64,000 nucleotides of DNA from Kribbella catacumbae DSM 19601 (GCF_000372465.1 NZ_AQUZ01000029.1:1-64000), one strand, 5' to 3'; counted from the first letter of the stretch, positions 42,433 through 51,933 are shown. The notes: generated by a model from the sequence alone, not told the origin. Made by a program: numbers and translations.

Positions 42433-44796
42433 TCAGCGGAGGGCGGTTAGCCAGCGGGCGGCTTGTTTCGCGTTTTGGAGGCGGCGTTCGTAGGTGGCGC
42501 CGACGGTGAGGAGGATCAGGCCGGCGGCGGCCAGGGTGATCCAGCGGGGGACCAAGGGCGCTACCTCCAGGAACTGCCAGAGGGCGATCTTGAGCAGGAC
42601 GCCGGCGCCGATGACGAACGGTGCCTGCAGGGAGAAGCGGGTTCCGATCAGGATCACCGCGAGTGCGGCAGCTACGACGAACGTCGTCCGCAGGTAGTCG
42701 TAGTTGCTGTTGGCAATTAGCGCCGAGGGCACCAGACCGAGTAGCAGCCCGGGGCCGAGGAAGACCCAGCTCGGTTGGTTGCGCCAGCCGTAGACGCCGA
42801 TCGCGAGCATCACCGCAGCCGGCGGCAGGGTGAACCACTCGATCGTGGTGGCTCCGGCGCCGAGGACGAAGGCCGTGTTGGCGACCATGAGCAGGCCACC
42901 GGCCAGGAGTAGTGCCTGTCGTCGCTCCGGACGCATGCCGTAGGCAACCAATGGAGCCGCGGCGATGGTGAGCACGATGCCGGTGCCCACAGCCTGTGAC
43001 TCCATCAGTACTACGAGTTCGGCCAGGGCGACCGCGGAGGCCGCGGAACCCAGGAGAGCGCGCTCTAGTGGCACATTGGTGAAGAGGCAGGCGACGGCGA
43101 CCGAGATAGCACCGACCACCGCGAGCGTGATCGCCCCGGTCCAGAGGTTGAAGAATCCGTCGAAGGTCACCAGCACGATGGCGAGCTGCGCCGCGAAGCT
43201 GGCGGTCATCGCTGCCGTCGGCGCTTGCAGCCGCTTGCGCCAGACGGCGACCAGAGCAAGCGCGGAGACGATCGCGGAGATCAGCCCGAGCTGAACGACG
43301 TCCTCCGTGAGGAAGCAGACCAAGAAGTTGATCGCAGCAACGACTATGGTCGCGGTCCACACCACCCCAGCCCGTACGCCGGTCCGCTTGGCCATCAGCA
43401 GCGCGGTCAGGGCAAGGGCGGTGGCGAGGCCGGTGCTCAGCCAGCGTCCGGCCGTGGGCAACTGGGGGAGACACGTCGCCAGGGCGAACGCGACGGCCGC
43501 AGTACAGGCGCATTCGCCGAGGCCGGCCGGGAGGGTGCGGGGGAGCTTTACCTTGCGGAGCAGGAAGACGCCGGTGATCCCGGCCAGGCAGATGACGATG
43601 GTGGTGGCGATGACGGGGAAGAGCGCTGTCGGCGAGCCGTCGAGGAAGGCCCGGAGCTCCGGGCGGGTCTCGGGTGAGTGGTGAGCGATCAGGCTGAGGA
43701 AGATTCGGACGCAGCCGGTGATCATCAGCGCCCAGAAGACGAGCGCAGCGCAGCTGGCGCCGGTGACGCGAACGACCTTGGTGCCCTTCGAGGACCAGTA
43801 CAGCGTGATCGCTACCTGGATCAGCATGCCCAACAGGAAGGGGGCGAGATCGACGCGGTCGGCCAGCAGGAAGGGCAAGGGGAGTTGCCCGATGATGACG
43901 GCGGCGACACCGTACGTGATCACGCTGGGTGCGATGCGTGACATCAAGAGGTTGGTCGCGGCAACCAATCCGGCCGCCAGCCCGAAGTACGTGAGGCCGT
44001 CCATGGTCTCGGGGGAGACCAGGCCGAGCGCGCGGGCGCCGTACAGGTCGACGGTGAGCAGGCCGGTGCCGAGGATAGCGAGAGCTTCAGCCGTGCCGGC
44101 CAGTTTGTAGCGCGCGGACGGGACGGAACCGGCCAGCGCGATCGCGGCGAGGGTGGCGATGATCGATGCCTGGATCGGGACCGAGAGGCTGTCCCAGTTG
44201 ACGGCGAGGAAGGTGACGCCGGCGGCGAGCAGGAGCAGTACGCCGAGGCTGAGGAGCGTTGCCTGCGGGCTCAACCGGCGCCTTGGGCGGGGCGCCTTCC
44301 GCGGCTTCGGCAGCGGGGGCGGGCGCAGAGGGCCTTGCGGGCTGGGTCGCTGAGCTTGGCGCGGCTGGAAGCCACGCGGGGGTGGGGCGGGGTGTCCGCC
44401 TTGTGCAGCAGGCGGACGGAGGGTGGCCGTCGGCGCGGCGGGAGCAGCCCACGGTGCGAACCTCGGAGTTTCCGGTGGCGCGGGTGTGGATGCAGCAGCT
44501 TGCGACGGCGGCTGCGGCTCGACGGGCGATGCAGGCGATACCGGCGACCCCTGGACGGGCGATGCAGGCGATACCGGCGGGCCCTGGACGGGAGATGCGG
44601 GCGACGGCTGGACGGGCGTCGCAGGAGACGGCGGCGACGGCGGGTGGAACGGAGTTGCCGGTGGGTGGGTGTGTGGGGTTTGTGGTGCCGGGGGCAACGG
44701 TGCCTGGTGGGGACGTGATGTCGCGGTCAGCTGGACATCCAGGTGGAGTGGCGTGTGACAGACAGGGCACTGGAAGTCGGTGGGATGGGCGTTCAT
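42433..44796 (-). CDS. Large polytopic membrane protein with proline-rich N-terminus
   Basis: This encodes a 787-aa protein that begins with a half zinc ribbon (CPVCHTPL). A ~150-residue region rich in Pro, Ala and Ser with repeated SPASPVQG-like units follows. About 18 or more hydrophobic segments fill the rest, starting at LLSLGVLLLLAAGVTFLAVNW. Similar proteins of unknown function are common in Streptomyces and relatives. The ATG at 44796 opens directly on the zinc ribbon. No transporter motif was recognised. Confidence 0.75.
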   Translation of the reverse strand: MNAHPTDFQCPVCHTPLHLDVQLTATSRPHQAPLPPAPQTPHTHPPATPFHPPSPPSPATPVQPSPASPVQGPPVSPASPVQGSPVSPASPVEPQPPSQAAASTPAPPETPRFAPWAAPAAPTATLRPPAAQGGHPAPPPRGFQPRQAQRPSPQGPLRPPPLPKPRKAPRPRRRLSPQATLLSLGVLLLLAAGVTFLAVNWDSLSVPIQASIIATLAAIALAGSVPSARYKLAGTAEALAILGTGLLTVDLYGARALGLVSPETMDGLTYFGLAAGLVAATNLLMSRIAPSVITYGVAAVIIGQLPLPFLLADRVDLAPFLLGMLIQVAITLYWSSKGTKVVRVTGASCAALVFWALMITGCVRIFLSLIAHHSPETRPELRAFLDGSPTALFPVIATTIVICLAGITGVFLLRKVKLPRTLPAGLGECACTAAVAFALATCLPQLPTAGRWLSTGLATALALTALLMAKRTGVRAGVVWTATIVVAAINFLVCFLTEDVVQLGLISAIVSALALVAVWRKRLQAPTAAMTASFAAQLAIVLVTFDGFFNLWTGAITLAVVGAISVAVACLFTNVPLERALLGSAASAVALAELVVLMESQAVGTGIVLTIAAAPLVAYGMRPERRQALLLAGGLLMVANTAFVLGAGATTIEWFTLPPAAVMLAIGVYGWRNQPSWVFLGPGLLLGLVPSALIANSNYDYLRTTFVVAAALAVILIGTRFSLQAPFVIGAGVLLKIALWQFLEVAPLVPRWITLAAAGLILLTVGATYERRLQNAKQAARWLTALR

Positions 44797-44851
44797 CGGG
44801 CGTCCTCCTCGGTGGTCATCCTCACTATCGCCAGGCGGAACGGGTGGACGC

Positions 44852-44869
44852 TTGAGTACGTCTACTCAA
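44852..44869. promoter_or_regulatory. Perfect palindrome in a divergent promoter region
   Basis: TTGAGTA-CGTC-TACTCAA is a perfect 7-4-7 palindrome in the 140-bp spacer between the divergent membrane-protein and methyltransferase genes. Its central position suggests an operator for one or both. Confidence 0.55.
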
Positions 44870-44936
44870 TTCGTCGCGTAGGCTGCTGCGGGTCTGCCGG
44901 TTCGAACAGATCGGCGAGGCGAACACGGGGAGCAAG

Positions 44937-45605
44937 ATGAAGACTGGATACGTGGAGCTCGCGAGGGCTCAGCAGGAGCGATGGCAGACGGCCTACGAGC
45001 AGCATCCGAGCTTGCACGGCACGGACCCGTCGGCGGCGGCCCGGTGGACGGCGAAGCTGTTCGGTGCCGCAGGCATCGATGATGTGCTGGAGCTGGGCGC
45101 CGGCCAGGGCAGGGACGCGTTCTACCTTGCCAGGCAGGGATTCAGCGTGCACGCCACCGACTTCAGCGAGTCGGCTCTGGACCAGCTTCGGCTGGAGGCG
45201 CAGCGGGAAGGGCTGGACGACCGGGTCACCGCTGCCCTGCACGACGTCCGCGATCCGCTGCCACCGGCCGACGCGACCGTCGGCGCGGTCTACGCGAATG
45301 TCTTGCTGAACATGGCCTTTTCGCGAACCGAGCTGCGCGCCCTGGTCAACGAGATCCGCCGCGTACTGCGTCCCGGCGGGCTCTTCGTCTACACCGTCTG
45401 GTCGACCGACGACAGCCGGTACGGTAAGTCCACCGAGATCGGTGACGGCCTGTACGCCAAAGACGGATTCGCCGGCCGATTCTTCGACCTCGACCTGGTC
45501 CACGAACTCGCCGACCGCTGGGAGCTCGGCGGCGCCGACGCGTACGAGGAGAACGACAACACCTGCTGGCGAGTCACCCAAGCAAAACCCGCCCCGACAA
45601 CCTGA
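44937..45605 (+). CDS. Class I SAM-dependent methyltransferase
   Basis: This encodes a 222-aa Rossmann methyltransferase. Motif I is DVLELGAGQGRDAFYLARQG, motif II HATDFSES, then a typical VRDPLPPADATVGAVYANVLLNM and RRVLRPGGLFVYTVWS. Substrate unknown; such small stand-alone enzymes often act on thiols, metalloids or metabolites. The ATG follows CGGGGAGCAAG. It is divergent from the large membrane protein gene. Confidence 0.85.
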   Translation: MKTGYVELARAQQERWQTAYEQHPSLHGTDPSAAARWTAKLFGAAGIDDVLELGAGQGRDAFYLARQGFSVHATDFSESALDQLRLEAQREGLDDRVTAALHDVRDPLPPADATVGAVYANVLLNMAFSRTELRALVNEIRRVLRPGGLFVYTVWSTDDSRYGKSTEIGDGLYAKDGFAGRFFDLDLVHELADRWELGGADAYEENDNTCWRVTQAKPAPTT

Positions 45606-45734
45606 AGTCGACTCTAGCTAATACGGCGCGCCGTGTTGCGGTGTGGTCACCAAAGCGAAAAGTTGCATTGACGAACCCGATGGGTTCCGCCAGGCTCGGT
45701 CCGCGTCTCACCTTCGACCATCGGAGAAACACCA

Positions 45735-46184
45735 ATGCAGTGGTTTACAGAGGTCATCAAGAAGTACGCCGTGTTCAGCGGTCGCGCGCGGCGTAAAGAG
45801 TTCTGGATGTTCGCCCTGTTCAGTACGATCATCTCGATCGTTCTGGGCATTATCGACCGCGCCATCGGCACCACCTACGGCGCCGGCGACAGCGGGGTGC
45901 TGCAGTCGATCTACGGCCTGGCCGTGCTGCTGCCGACCATCGGCGTAGCGATCCGCCGGATGCACGACACCGGTCGTACCGGCTGGTGGGTGCTGATCTC
46001 GCTGGTTCCGTGTGTCGGCTGGATCATCTTCATCGTCTTCGCCGCCCAGGAGGGTGCTGCCGGGGACAACCAGTACGGTCCGGACCCGAAGGCCGCCGAG
46101 CGTTTCGGCCCCGGTGGCGAGCCGGGCTACCCGGGTTACCCGCCGGCCCCGCAGGGACCGCCGCAGGGTGGTCCGCAGGGCTGA
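45735..46184 (+). CDS. DUF805 membrane protein
   Basis: This encodes a 149-aa protein of the DUF805 family, with the signature FSGRARRKEFWMFALF and three or four hydrophobic segments (GVAIRRMHDTGRTGWW loop). The last ~25 residues are Gly/Pro/Gln-rich. Function unknown. A perfect ACGGCGCGCCGT palindrome lies at 45623-45634 in the spacer before it. Confidence 0.88.
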   Translation: MQWFTEVIKKYAVFSGRARRKEFWMFALFSTIISIVLGIIDRAIGTTYGAGDSGVLQSIYGLAVLLPTIGVAIRRMHDTGRTGWWVLISLVPCVGWIIFIVFAAQEGAAGDNQYGPDPKAAERFGPGGEPGYPGYPPAPQGPPQGGPQG

Positions 46185-46197
46185 TCCACCCACGTCG

Positions 46198-46282
46198 TCC
46201 CGCGAACCTGGTTGAGAGACGCCGGTTCGCGGGACAGGTGGTTCGAAGGCCCGCATCCCGCAGTACGGGGTGCGGGCCTTCG
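46198..46282. terminator. Two adjacent hairpin terminators
   Basis: Hairpin one has a perfect 11-bp stem (TCCCGCGAACC at 46198-46208 with 46224-46234). Hairpin two (46244-46282) has a ~15-bp stem containing CGAAGGCCCGCA and its complement. They separate the convergent DUF805 and PmbA genes, so transcription from both sides is blocked. Confidence 0.8.
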
Positions 46283-46305
46283 TGTTGGCTAGCCTGTTTG
46301 ATCGA

Positions 46306-47715
46306 TCAGGAGGCTTGGCTGACGCTCGACATGTTGAAGTCGGGCACCAGCAGCGGCGGGGTCGCAGTACGAGAGAACTCGTCGCCCCACTCGCGGGAGA
46401 ACGACGGGACCGTCGCACCGGCCGCCGTGAACCGGGCGAGCAGGTCGACCGGGCTTTCGTTGAAACGGAAGTTGTTCACGGCACCGGTCACCTCGCCGTT
46501 CTCGACCAGGTAGACGCCGTCCCGGGTGAGCCCGGTCAGCAGTAGGGTCTGCGGGTCGACCGGGCGGATGTACCACAGGCAGGTGAGCAGCAGACCGTTG
46601 TCGAGCCCGGCGACGAGGTCGTCCGTCGTACCGGTCGCGCCGTTGACCGAGAGCGCGAAGTTGTCGATCGGCGGCGTCACCGCGGGCGCACCGGTGAGCT
46701 CGGCGGTGAACCGGCTCTGCATCAGGTTCTCGAGCTTGCCGCCGCGGATCCAGTCGGTTGCGCTGAGCGTGAGGCCGTTGTCGAAGACGCTCGATGAGCC
46801 GCCGGACGACCTCGCAACCGCGAATGGGAAGGTCTCCAGCCCAGCCAGATTGGGGTCGGACCGCAGGCTGACACGATGGGGTGACAGGGCCTCGCCGATC
46901 CGGGTGCCGCCCGAGGGCTTCGAGAAGACGCTGCGACCCTCGTAGGCGTCCCGGCCTTCGAGTTGCCAGAACAGGAACGTGACGAGGTCGGCCACGGCGG
47001 CGGGCGGCAGCACGGTCGCATGCCGGCCTGGTTCCACCGAGACGGTCCGGCTGGCCCAGCCGAGCCGACGGGTGAGCTCGGTGTCGATCGCGAGCGGGTC
47101 GATGTCACTGAAGTCGCGAGTGGCCGCGCCGACCCAGGCCGACTGGCTCAGGTCACCTGACTTGCCGGTGGCCGACACGAAGCCCCGCGGAAGGCTGTGG
47201 CGCAACCGCAGTCCGGTGGACGACCCGACGTACAGGGTGACGACCTCGTGGTCGGCGAAGCCGTAGAGCCAGCGGTTCTCCTTGCCGGCCTGGGTGAGCG
47301 CCTCGCCGAGTGCGGGGGCGAATTCGGCGTACACGTTGACGGAGGTCTCGTCCGGCTCCTCGTCCCAGCCAGAGCCGACAGTGCCGTCGATGAGCGGCCG
47401 GGCGTCTTCGGCCGGGCTGGAGCTGCGTGCTGCGTCTACTGCAGCCGACACGAGCTCCCGGAGGCTGGAGTCAGTCGTGGACGAGCGGCCGACCACGCCG
47501 GCCGCAGTACCCTCGCCTGCGCCGACAGTGGCGATCACGGTGACCCTAGAGCCGCGCATGGCGCCGTTGGTGGTCAGAGTGTTGTTGGCCCAGCGCAGGT
47601 TGGCACTGGAGCTCTCAGCGACCAGTACGACGCAACCCGAGGCTCCGGCGGCCGCTGCCAGGTCTAGCCCTCGCTCGATGGTGTCCTGCGGGCTGAGCTG
47701 AATGGCGGTCGTCAC
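46306..47715 (-). CDS. pmbA: PmbA/TldE-family protein
   Basis: This encodes a 469-aa protein, the non-catalytic partner of the TldD/TldE protease that trims peptides and antibiotic precursors such as microcins. Features include NTLTTNGAMRGSRVTVIA near the start, SGDLSQSAWVGAATRDF and LENLMQSRFTAEL. No HExxxH motif is present, as expected for this subunit. The GTG start at 47715 overlaps the tldD stop (GTGA), so the pair is coupled and likely forms the heterodimer. Confidence 0.9.
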   Translation of the reverse strand: MTTAIQLSPQDTIERGLDLAAAAGASGCVVLVAESSSANLRWANNTLTTNGAMRGSRVTVIATVGAGEGTAAGVVGRSSTTDSSLRELVSAAVDAARSSSPAEDARPLIDGTVGSGWDEEPDETSVNVYAEFAPALGEALTQAGKENRWLYGFADHEVVTLYVGSSTGLRLRHSLPRGFVSATGKSGDLSQSAWVGAATRDFSDIDPLAIDTELTRRLGWASRTVSVEPGRHATVLPPAAVADLVTFLFWQLEGRDAYEGRSVFSKPSGGTRIGEALSPHRVSLRSDPNLAGLETFPFAVARSSGGSSSVFDNGLTLSATDWIRGGKLENLMQSRFTAELTGAPAVTPPIDNFALSVNGATGTTDDLVAGLDNGLLLTCLWYIRPVDPQTLLLTGLTRDGVYLVENGEVTGAVNNFRFNESPVDLLARFTAAGATVPSFSREWGDEFSRTATPPLLVPDFNMSSVSQAS

Positions 47716-49271
47716 CGGCCGGCCTCCTGCGTGGTGTTGAGAATGCGGACGTCGCGGAACAGAACGGACGGGCAACCGTGGCTGACGGCACCGGTCTGCC
47801 CCGGCTGGGCCTTGCCGCAGTTGAGGGCGCCACCGAGCTGGTAGGTCTCCGGGCCGCCGACTGCCTCCATCGAGCCCCAGAAGTCGGTCGTGGTGGCCTG
47901 GTAGGCCACATCCCGCAGCTGACCGTCCAGCTTGCCGTCGGTGATCTTGTAGAACCGCTGGCCGGTGAACTGGAAGTTGTACCGCTGCATGTCGATCGAC
48001 CAGGACTTGTCGCCGACGATGTAGATGCCGTTCTTCACCCGGCTGATCAGCTCCTCGGTCGACGGGCCGTCCACAGCCGGCTGCAACGACACGTTGGCCA
48101 TCCGCTGGATCGGGATGTGCCCGGCCGAGTCGGCGAACGCGCAACCGTTGGAGCGGCCGGTGCCGAGTCGCTCCTCGTTCACCTTCGCCATCCGCCGATC
48201 CACCTGGTAGCCGACCAGGATGCCGTCCTTGACGAGATCCCACTGCTGCCCGGCGACACCCTCGTCGTCGTACCCGATCGTGGACAGCCCGTTCTCCGCA
48301 GTACGGTCGCCGGTGACGTGCATGACTGGTGAGCCGTACTGCAGGCTGCCCAGCTTGTCGATGGTGGCGAAACTCGTACCGGCGTAGTTGGCCTCGTAGC
48401 CGAGTGCGCGATCCAGCTCGGTCGCATGGCCGATCGACTCGTGGATGGTGAGCCACAGGTTGGTCGGGTCGATCACGAGGTCGTAGCTGCCGGCCTCGAC
48501 GCTCGGCGCGACCATCTTCTCGGCGAGCCAGCCGGGGATCTGGGCGAGCTCCTCATCCCAGTTCCAGCCGGTACCGGTCATGTACTCCCAACCCCGGCCG
48601 GCCGGCGGTGCGCAGCTGGCCATCGAGTCGAATCGGCCGGTCTCGGCATCCACCGCGACCGCCTCGATCGTCGGGCCGATCCGCACCCGCTGCTGCGTGG
48701 TGGAGGTGCCTTCGGAGTTCGCGTAGAACTTGCACTCGTTGATCGAGTCGACATGCGCGGTCACATGCGAGACCCCGTCGGCCTGGAGCAGCCGGTTGCT
48801 CCAGTCGGTGAGCAGGGCGACCTTCTCGGATCGCGGCAGGCTCAACGGGTCGATCTCGTACGACGAAACCCAGCTCACGTCGTCGTACACCGGCTCGTCC
48901 GCCAACTCGATCGGCTCGCTGTTGATCGGCCGCGAGACCTGAGCCATGTGCACAGCCTGCTCGGCGACGCGGACGGCCTCGTCGGTCGTCAACGCGACAC
49001 CGGCGGCAAAACCCCAGGTCCCGTCGTGGATGACCCGGACGGCAAGCCCGAGATCCTCGTCATCGCGGGCACTCTCCAGCACCCCATCGCGAAGCGAGAT
49101 CGACTCCGACCGGATCCGCTCCAGCCGGAACTCAGCAAACGTGGCCCCGAGATCCTTGGCCCGCTGCAACGCGGCACCGGCAAGTTCGTGACGGGGAAGG
49201 ACTAGGAAGGAAGCATCGACTTCGGGCACGTGGATGACCTTATGACAGTCGGGTACTTCGCCCTGCGACAC
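47712..49271 (-). CDS. tldD: TldD-family metalloprotease
   Basis: This encodes a 519-aa catalytic subunit of the TldD/TldE complex. The zinc motif HESIGHATELDR (HExxxH) lies about residue 270, and GYDDEGVAGQQWDLVKDG and AGHIPIQRM follow as in the family. The GTG at 49271 is the furthest start; a later GTG at the HVPEVDASF segment is also possible. No RiPP precursor gene is adjacent. Confidence 0.9.
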   Translation of the reverse strand: MSQGEVPDCHKVIHVPEVDASFLVLPRHELAGAALQRAKDLGATFAEFRLERIRSESISLRDGVLESARDDEDLGLAVRVIHDGTWGFAAGVALTTDEAVRVAEQAVHMAQVSRPINSEPIELADEPVYDDVSWVSSYEIDPLSLPRSEKVALLTDWSNRLLQADGVSHVTAHVDSINECKFYANSEGTSTTQQRVRIGPTIEAVAVDAETGRFDSMASCAPPAGRGWEYMTGTGWNWDEELAQIPGWLAEKMVAPSVEAGSYDLVIDPTNLWLTIHESIGHATELDRALGYEANYAGTSFATIDKLGSLQYGSPVMHVTGDRTAENGLSTIGYDDEGVAGQQWDLVKDGILVGYQVDRRMAKVNEERLGTGRSNGCAFADSAGHIPIQRMANVSLQPAVDGPSTEELISRVKNGIYIVGDKSWSIDMQRYNFQFTGQRFYKITDGKLDGQLRDVAYQATTTDFWGSMEAVGGPETYQLGGALNCGKAQPGQTGAVSHGCPSVLFRDVRILNTTQEAGR

Positions 49272-49962
49272 GCGGGTGTACTGGGGGTCGCGCGGCTCCT
49301 CCGTCGCCGTGCTCGTCGACGTCCAGCCCGGAGGTCCATCCCATCAAACGTCCGGTTCCTCAGGCTTCGTCAGGCGTAAGCGCCCCACGCAACCAGGCCC
49401 TTGATGGGCTGGAGCTCCGGTTCCCCCGACCAGTCGCGGAAGGGCAGCCGCCTGGCGCCCGCACGCGGTACGTCGCGCCGCAGACGGTCGTGCGCCTGGC
49501 GCCGAGAACTCCAACCTGCGTGGCGCAGACCCGTGCGGGGCCGACCTCGGCAGCTCCGACGTCGCCTTCCGGAGATCCATCCCATCAAAGCCCCGGTCGT
49601 TCAGCCTTCGCCAGGCGTGGGTGCGCCCGCGCGAGCGAGCCTTTGATGGGCTGGAGCTCTGGTTCCCCCGACCAGTCGCGGAAGGGCAGCCGCCTGGCGC
49701 CCGCAGGCCGGCAAGCGCCGTCGATCGCCGGAATCTCCCGTACTCCGGCGCGGTGCGCCAGGCGCCGGTGAGCTCCAATCCGCGCGGCGCCGGCCTGCGC
49801 GGCTCCGACGTTGCTGGCTCCCGGACGTCCAGCCCGGAGGTCCATCCCATCAAACGTCCGGTTCCGCAGGCTTCGTCAGGCGTGGGCGCTACCGCGCGGG
49901 GGGCCTTTGATGGGCTGGAGCTCCGTGTCCGGAACCATTTGCGGCCCCGCGGTGTAGAGACA
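49272..49962. other. 691-bp intergenic region dominated by a palindrome array
   Basis: This stretch lies between the divergent tldD and ECF sigma genes. It carries three copies of one palindromic module and two copies of a second module (see the repeat entry). Open frames through it are repeats of each other and lack ribosome sites, so I call no gene. The promoter of the sigma gene must lie within or after the last module; none stood out. Confidence 0.7.
49336..49923. repeat. Array of palindromic modules (A-B-A-B-A)
   Basis: Module A begins with CCATCCCATCAAA at 49336, 49577 and 49842 and closes with TTGATGGGCTGGAGCTC about 60-75 bp later. These ends are inverted complements, so each A can fold into a hairpin. 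Between them, module B begins with TTCCCCCGACCAGTCGCGGA (49420 and 49662) and contains further GCCTGGCGCC dyads. Spacings are 241 and 265 bp, so copies have diverged in their centres while their ends stay constant. Confidence 0.8.
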
Positions 49963-50535
49963 ATGCAGGGGATCAAAACAGGAGGCGGAATCAGCGCAAG
50001 TGACGACTCGGCGATTCTGGCTCGGGTGCGAAGCGGGGACACCGCCGCGTACGCCGAGTTGGTGATGCTGCACGCCTCGGTGGCGAAACGTACTGCCGTG
50101 TTCATGGGTGCCGGCTCCGACGCGGATGACGTAGTACAAGAGTCGTTCGTCAAGGCGTACCGCGCGTTGAACACCTTCCGGGACGGCTCCGCCTTCAGGC
50201 CGTGGTTGCTGCGGATTGTGGCTAACGAGACGCGCAATGTACTTCGGTCACGCGGGCGTCGGGCTCGCCGGGAGGAGTTGGCAGTACTGCCGGACGCTGT
50301 GCTCGATCCGGCGGATCACGCCTTGTCAGCGGAACGCCGGGCCGAGCTGTTGGCCGCAGTACGGGCTCTGCCTGAGCAGTACCGGCTGGTGGTGACGTGT
50401 CGCTACCTGCTGGAGCTAGACGAGCAGGAGACGGCCACTGTGCTCGGTTGGCCGAAGGGCACGGTCAAGTCGCGGCTGCATCGTGCTCTGGGGCGGCTGC
50501 GGACGCAACTACCGGACAAGGAGGTGCAGCGATGA
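49963..50535 (+). CDS. ECF sigma factor
   Basis: This encodes a 190-aa sigma factor with sigma2 (DADDVVQESFVKAYRALNTFRDG) and sigma4 (YLLELDEQETATVLGWPKGTVKSRLHRALGRL). Its stop overlaps the ATG of a membrane protein gene, the usual place for an anti-sigma factor. The ATG at 49963 is the likely start but has only a weak ribosome site; an AGGAGG lies inside the gene at 49980-49985 with no ordinary in-frame start after it. Confidence 0.87.
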   Translation: MQGIKTGGGISASDDSAILARVRSGDTAAYAELVMLHASVAKRTAVFMGAGSDADDVVQESFVKAYRALNTFRDGSAFRPWLLRIVANETRNVLRSRGRRARREELAVLPDAVLDPADHALSAERRAELLAAVRALPEQYRLVVTCRYLLELDEQETATVLGWPKGTVKSRLHRALGRLRTQLPDKEVQR

Positions 50536-51221
50536 CCTCACTGGAAGACGACCTCCGTGCGCTCGGTCGTAGCGCCGCTGTGCCGCCTGTCGCGGAAGGG
50601 CTGGCCGCTGCCGTGCTCGAGCGAGTTGCCGAGCCCCCTGTACGCCGTACCGTCGCCGCAGCCGTCAAGGAGAAGTGGCGCGCGTTGCTGGCTCTCCTGT
50701 CGCTGCTGCTGGCCGGTGCGCTGGTTGCGCCGCCAGTGCGTGCTGCGGTGGCCGAGTGGCTCAACATCGGGGGAGTGGGGGCCGTGCAGGTGCCGAGCGG
50801 GCCGACGAGTGCGCCGGCTCCTCCCCAAGCCAGTGGTCAGCTGAGCATGGTCGAGGCGGCTAGAAAGGCTGGGTTCACTCCGGTGGTTCCCACAGCGCTA
50901 GGGGCGCCGACGGGTGTGCAGGCGTCGACAGGCTTCGTCGCCATGAGCTGGGAGACGGCAGATGGCGTAGTACGGCTGGAGCAGTTCCAGGCTGAGCCGT
51001 CGCCGCTGTACTTCAAGAAGTACTACTCCGAGTTGGAGCACGTGCCGGAGATCGACGGGTTCTGGTTCAGCACGCCGCATGAGCTCGTGCTGATGAAGCA
51101 GACCGGCGAAGAACAGAGGGTCAGGGTGGCAGGACCGACGCTCGTCTGGGTGCGCAACGGCATCACCTTCCGCCTCGAAGGCATGCCCGACAAGAACCGC
51201 GCGACCGAGCTGGCCCGCTAA
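50532..51221 (+). CDS. Membrane protein coupled to ECF sigma factor (possible anti-sigma)
   Basis: This encodes a 229-aa protein with a ~45-residue cytoplasmic part, one transmembrane helix (ALLALLSLLLAGALVAPPV) and an external domain beginning after a Pro/Ala linker. It lacks a clear zinc anti-sigma HxxxCxxC motif. Position and topology suggest an anti-sigma-like regulator; the external domain (GFTPVVPTALGAPTG onward) may sense the envelope. ATGA overlap with the sigma gene. Confidence 0.75.
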   Translation: MTSLEDDLRALGRSAAVPPVAEGLAAAVLERVAEPPVRRTVAAAVKEKWRALLALLSLLLAGALVAPPVRAAVAEWLNIGGVGAVQVPSGPTSAPAPPQASGQLSMVEAARKAGFTPVVPTALGAPTGVQASTGFVAMSWETADGVVRLEQFQAEPSPLYFKKYYSELEHVPEIDGFWFSTPHELVLMKQTGEEQRVRVAGPTLVWVRNGITFRLEGMPDKNRATELAR

Positions 51222-51276
51222 TTGGGAACCGGACCAAGCGCGGCGGTGTATCTAGAGCAGTCGATAGGAGACCGCC

Positions 51277-51933
51277 ATGAACCGCTGGGTACGCCGTACC
51301 GTCCTGCTGATCGTGTTGGGCATCGTGGGAGTCGGCGCGCTGCCGGCCCAGGCCGGTGGGCCGACCAGTGTGCTGCTGCGCGCGGGGGACATCGGCAAGG
51401 TGGCTGCCATCAGCTACCAGGACAAGGCGTACAGCGAACTGGAGCAGCTGCTCAACGCGGAATCGCGGGACATCCCGGGCGAGGACAGCCACGAGATCGG
51501 CCCCTCCATCCAGGTGAGCTGGCTGCTCCACGACATCAAGGCTTGGCGAGTGGACACGATCTACCCGGACGCGCCCGGCGGCCCCTGGATAGCGACCACC
51601 GAGGGCCTGAATGACCAAGGCCAATTGCCGGAGAAGCCGGTCTGGCACCGCGCTACCGACGACGTGCAACTGGTCAAGTTCCTCGTCTCGCTCGACCTGC
51701 TCCATGGCACACGCAAAGACGGCGGCCCGACCACCCTCCCGCAGCCCGCACCGCAGATCCCACCAGAGGCCGCCGCCGTCGACGACACCCCGACCACCGC
51801 ACTCAAGATCGAAGAGAAACCCCTCCTCGGCTGGCGCTGGTCGATCCCCGGCTTCCTCCTCGGCGCAGCCATCGCCTACCTCGCCCTCCGCTACCTCCCG
51901 CGCCGCAACTGGCAGCTAATCGACGAGGAGTAA
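51277..51933 (+). CDS. Secreted or membrane-anchored hypothetical protein
   Basis: This encodes a 218-aa protein with a signal peptide (VLLIVLGIVGVGALPAQA), a ~150-residue external part, and a C-terminal transmembrane segment (IPGFLLGAAIAYLALRY) followed by a basic tail. Topology is outside with a C-terminal anchor. No domain recognised. It follows the sigma/anti-sigma pair by 55 bp and may belong to the same regulon. It overlaps the convergent NUDIX gene by 18 bp. Confidence 0.7.
   Translation: MNRWVRRTVLLIVLGIVGVGALPAQAGGPTSVLLRAGDIGKVAAISYQDKAYSELEQLLNAESRDIPGEDSHEIGPSIQVSWLLHDIKAWRVDTIYPDAPGGPWIATTEGLNDQGQLPEKPVWHRATDDVQLVKFLVSLDLLHGTRKDGGPTTLPQPAPQIPPEAAAVDDTPTTALKIEEKPLLGWRWSIPGFLLGAAIAYLALRYLPRRNWQLIDEE

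Noticed and set aside
44880..44936. SOS-like GTTCGAAC stretch before the methyltransferase gene
   Set aside because: The half-sites are not properly spaced and the gene has no link to DNA repair.
46306..48456. 716-aa version of PmbA
   Set aside because: The extra N-terminal 247 residues are antisense-frame reading of tldD; the true start is the GTG at 47715.
49370..49845. Several 70-90-aa open frames between tldD and the sigma gene
   Set aside because: They are readings of the palindromic modules and mirror each other.
49336..49923. CRISPR array
   Set aside because: Only three module copies about 250 bp apart, palindromic and unequal; no short regular spacers and no cas genes.
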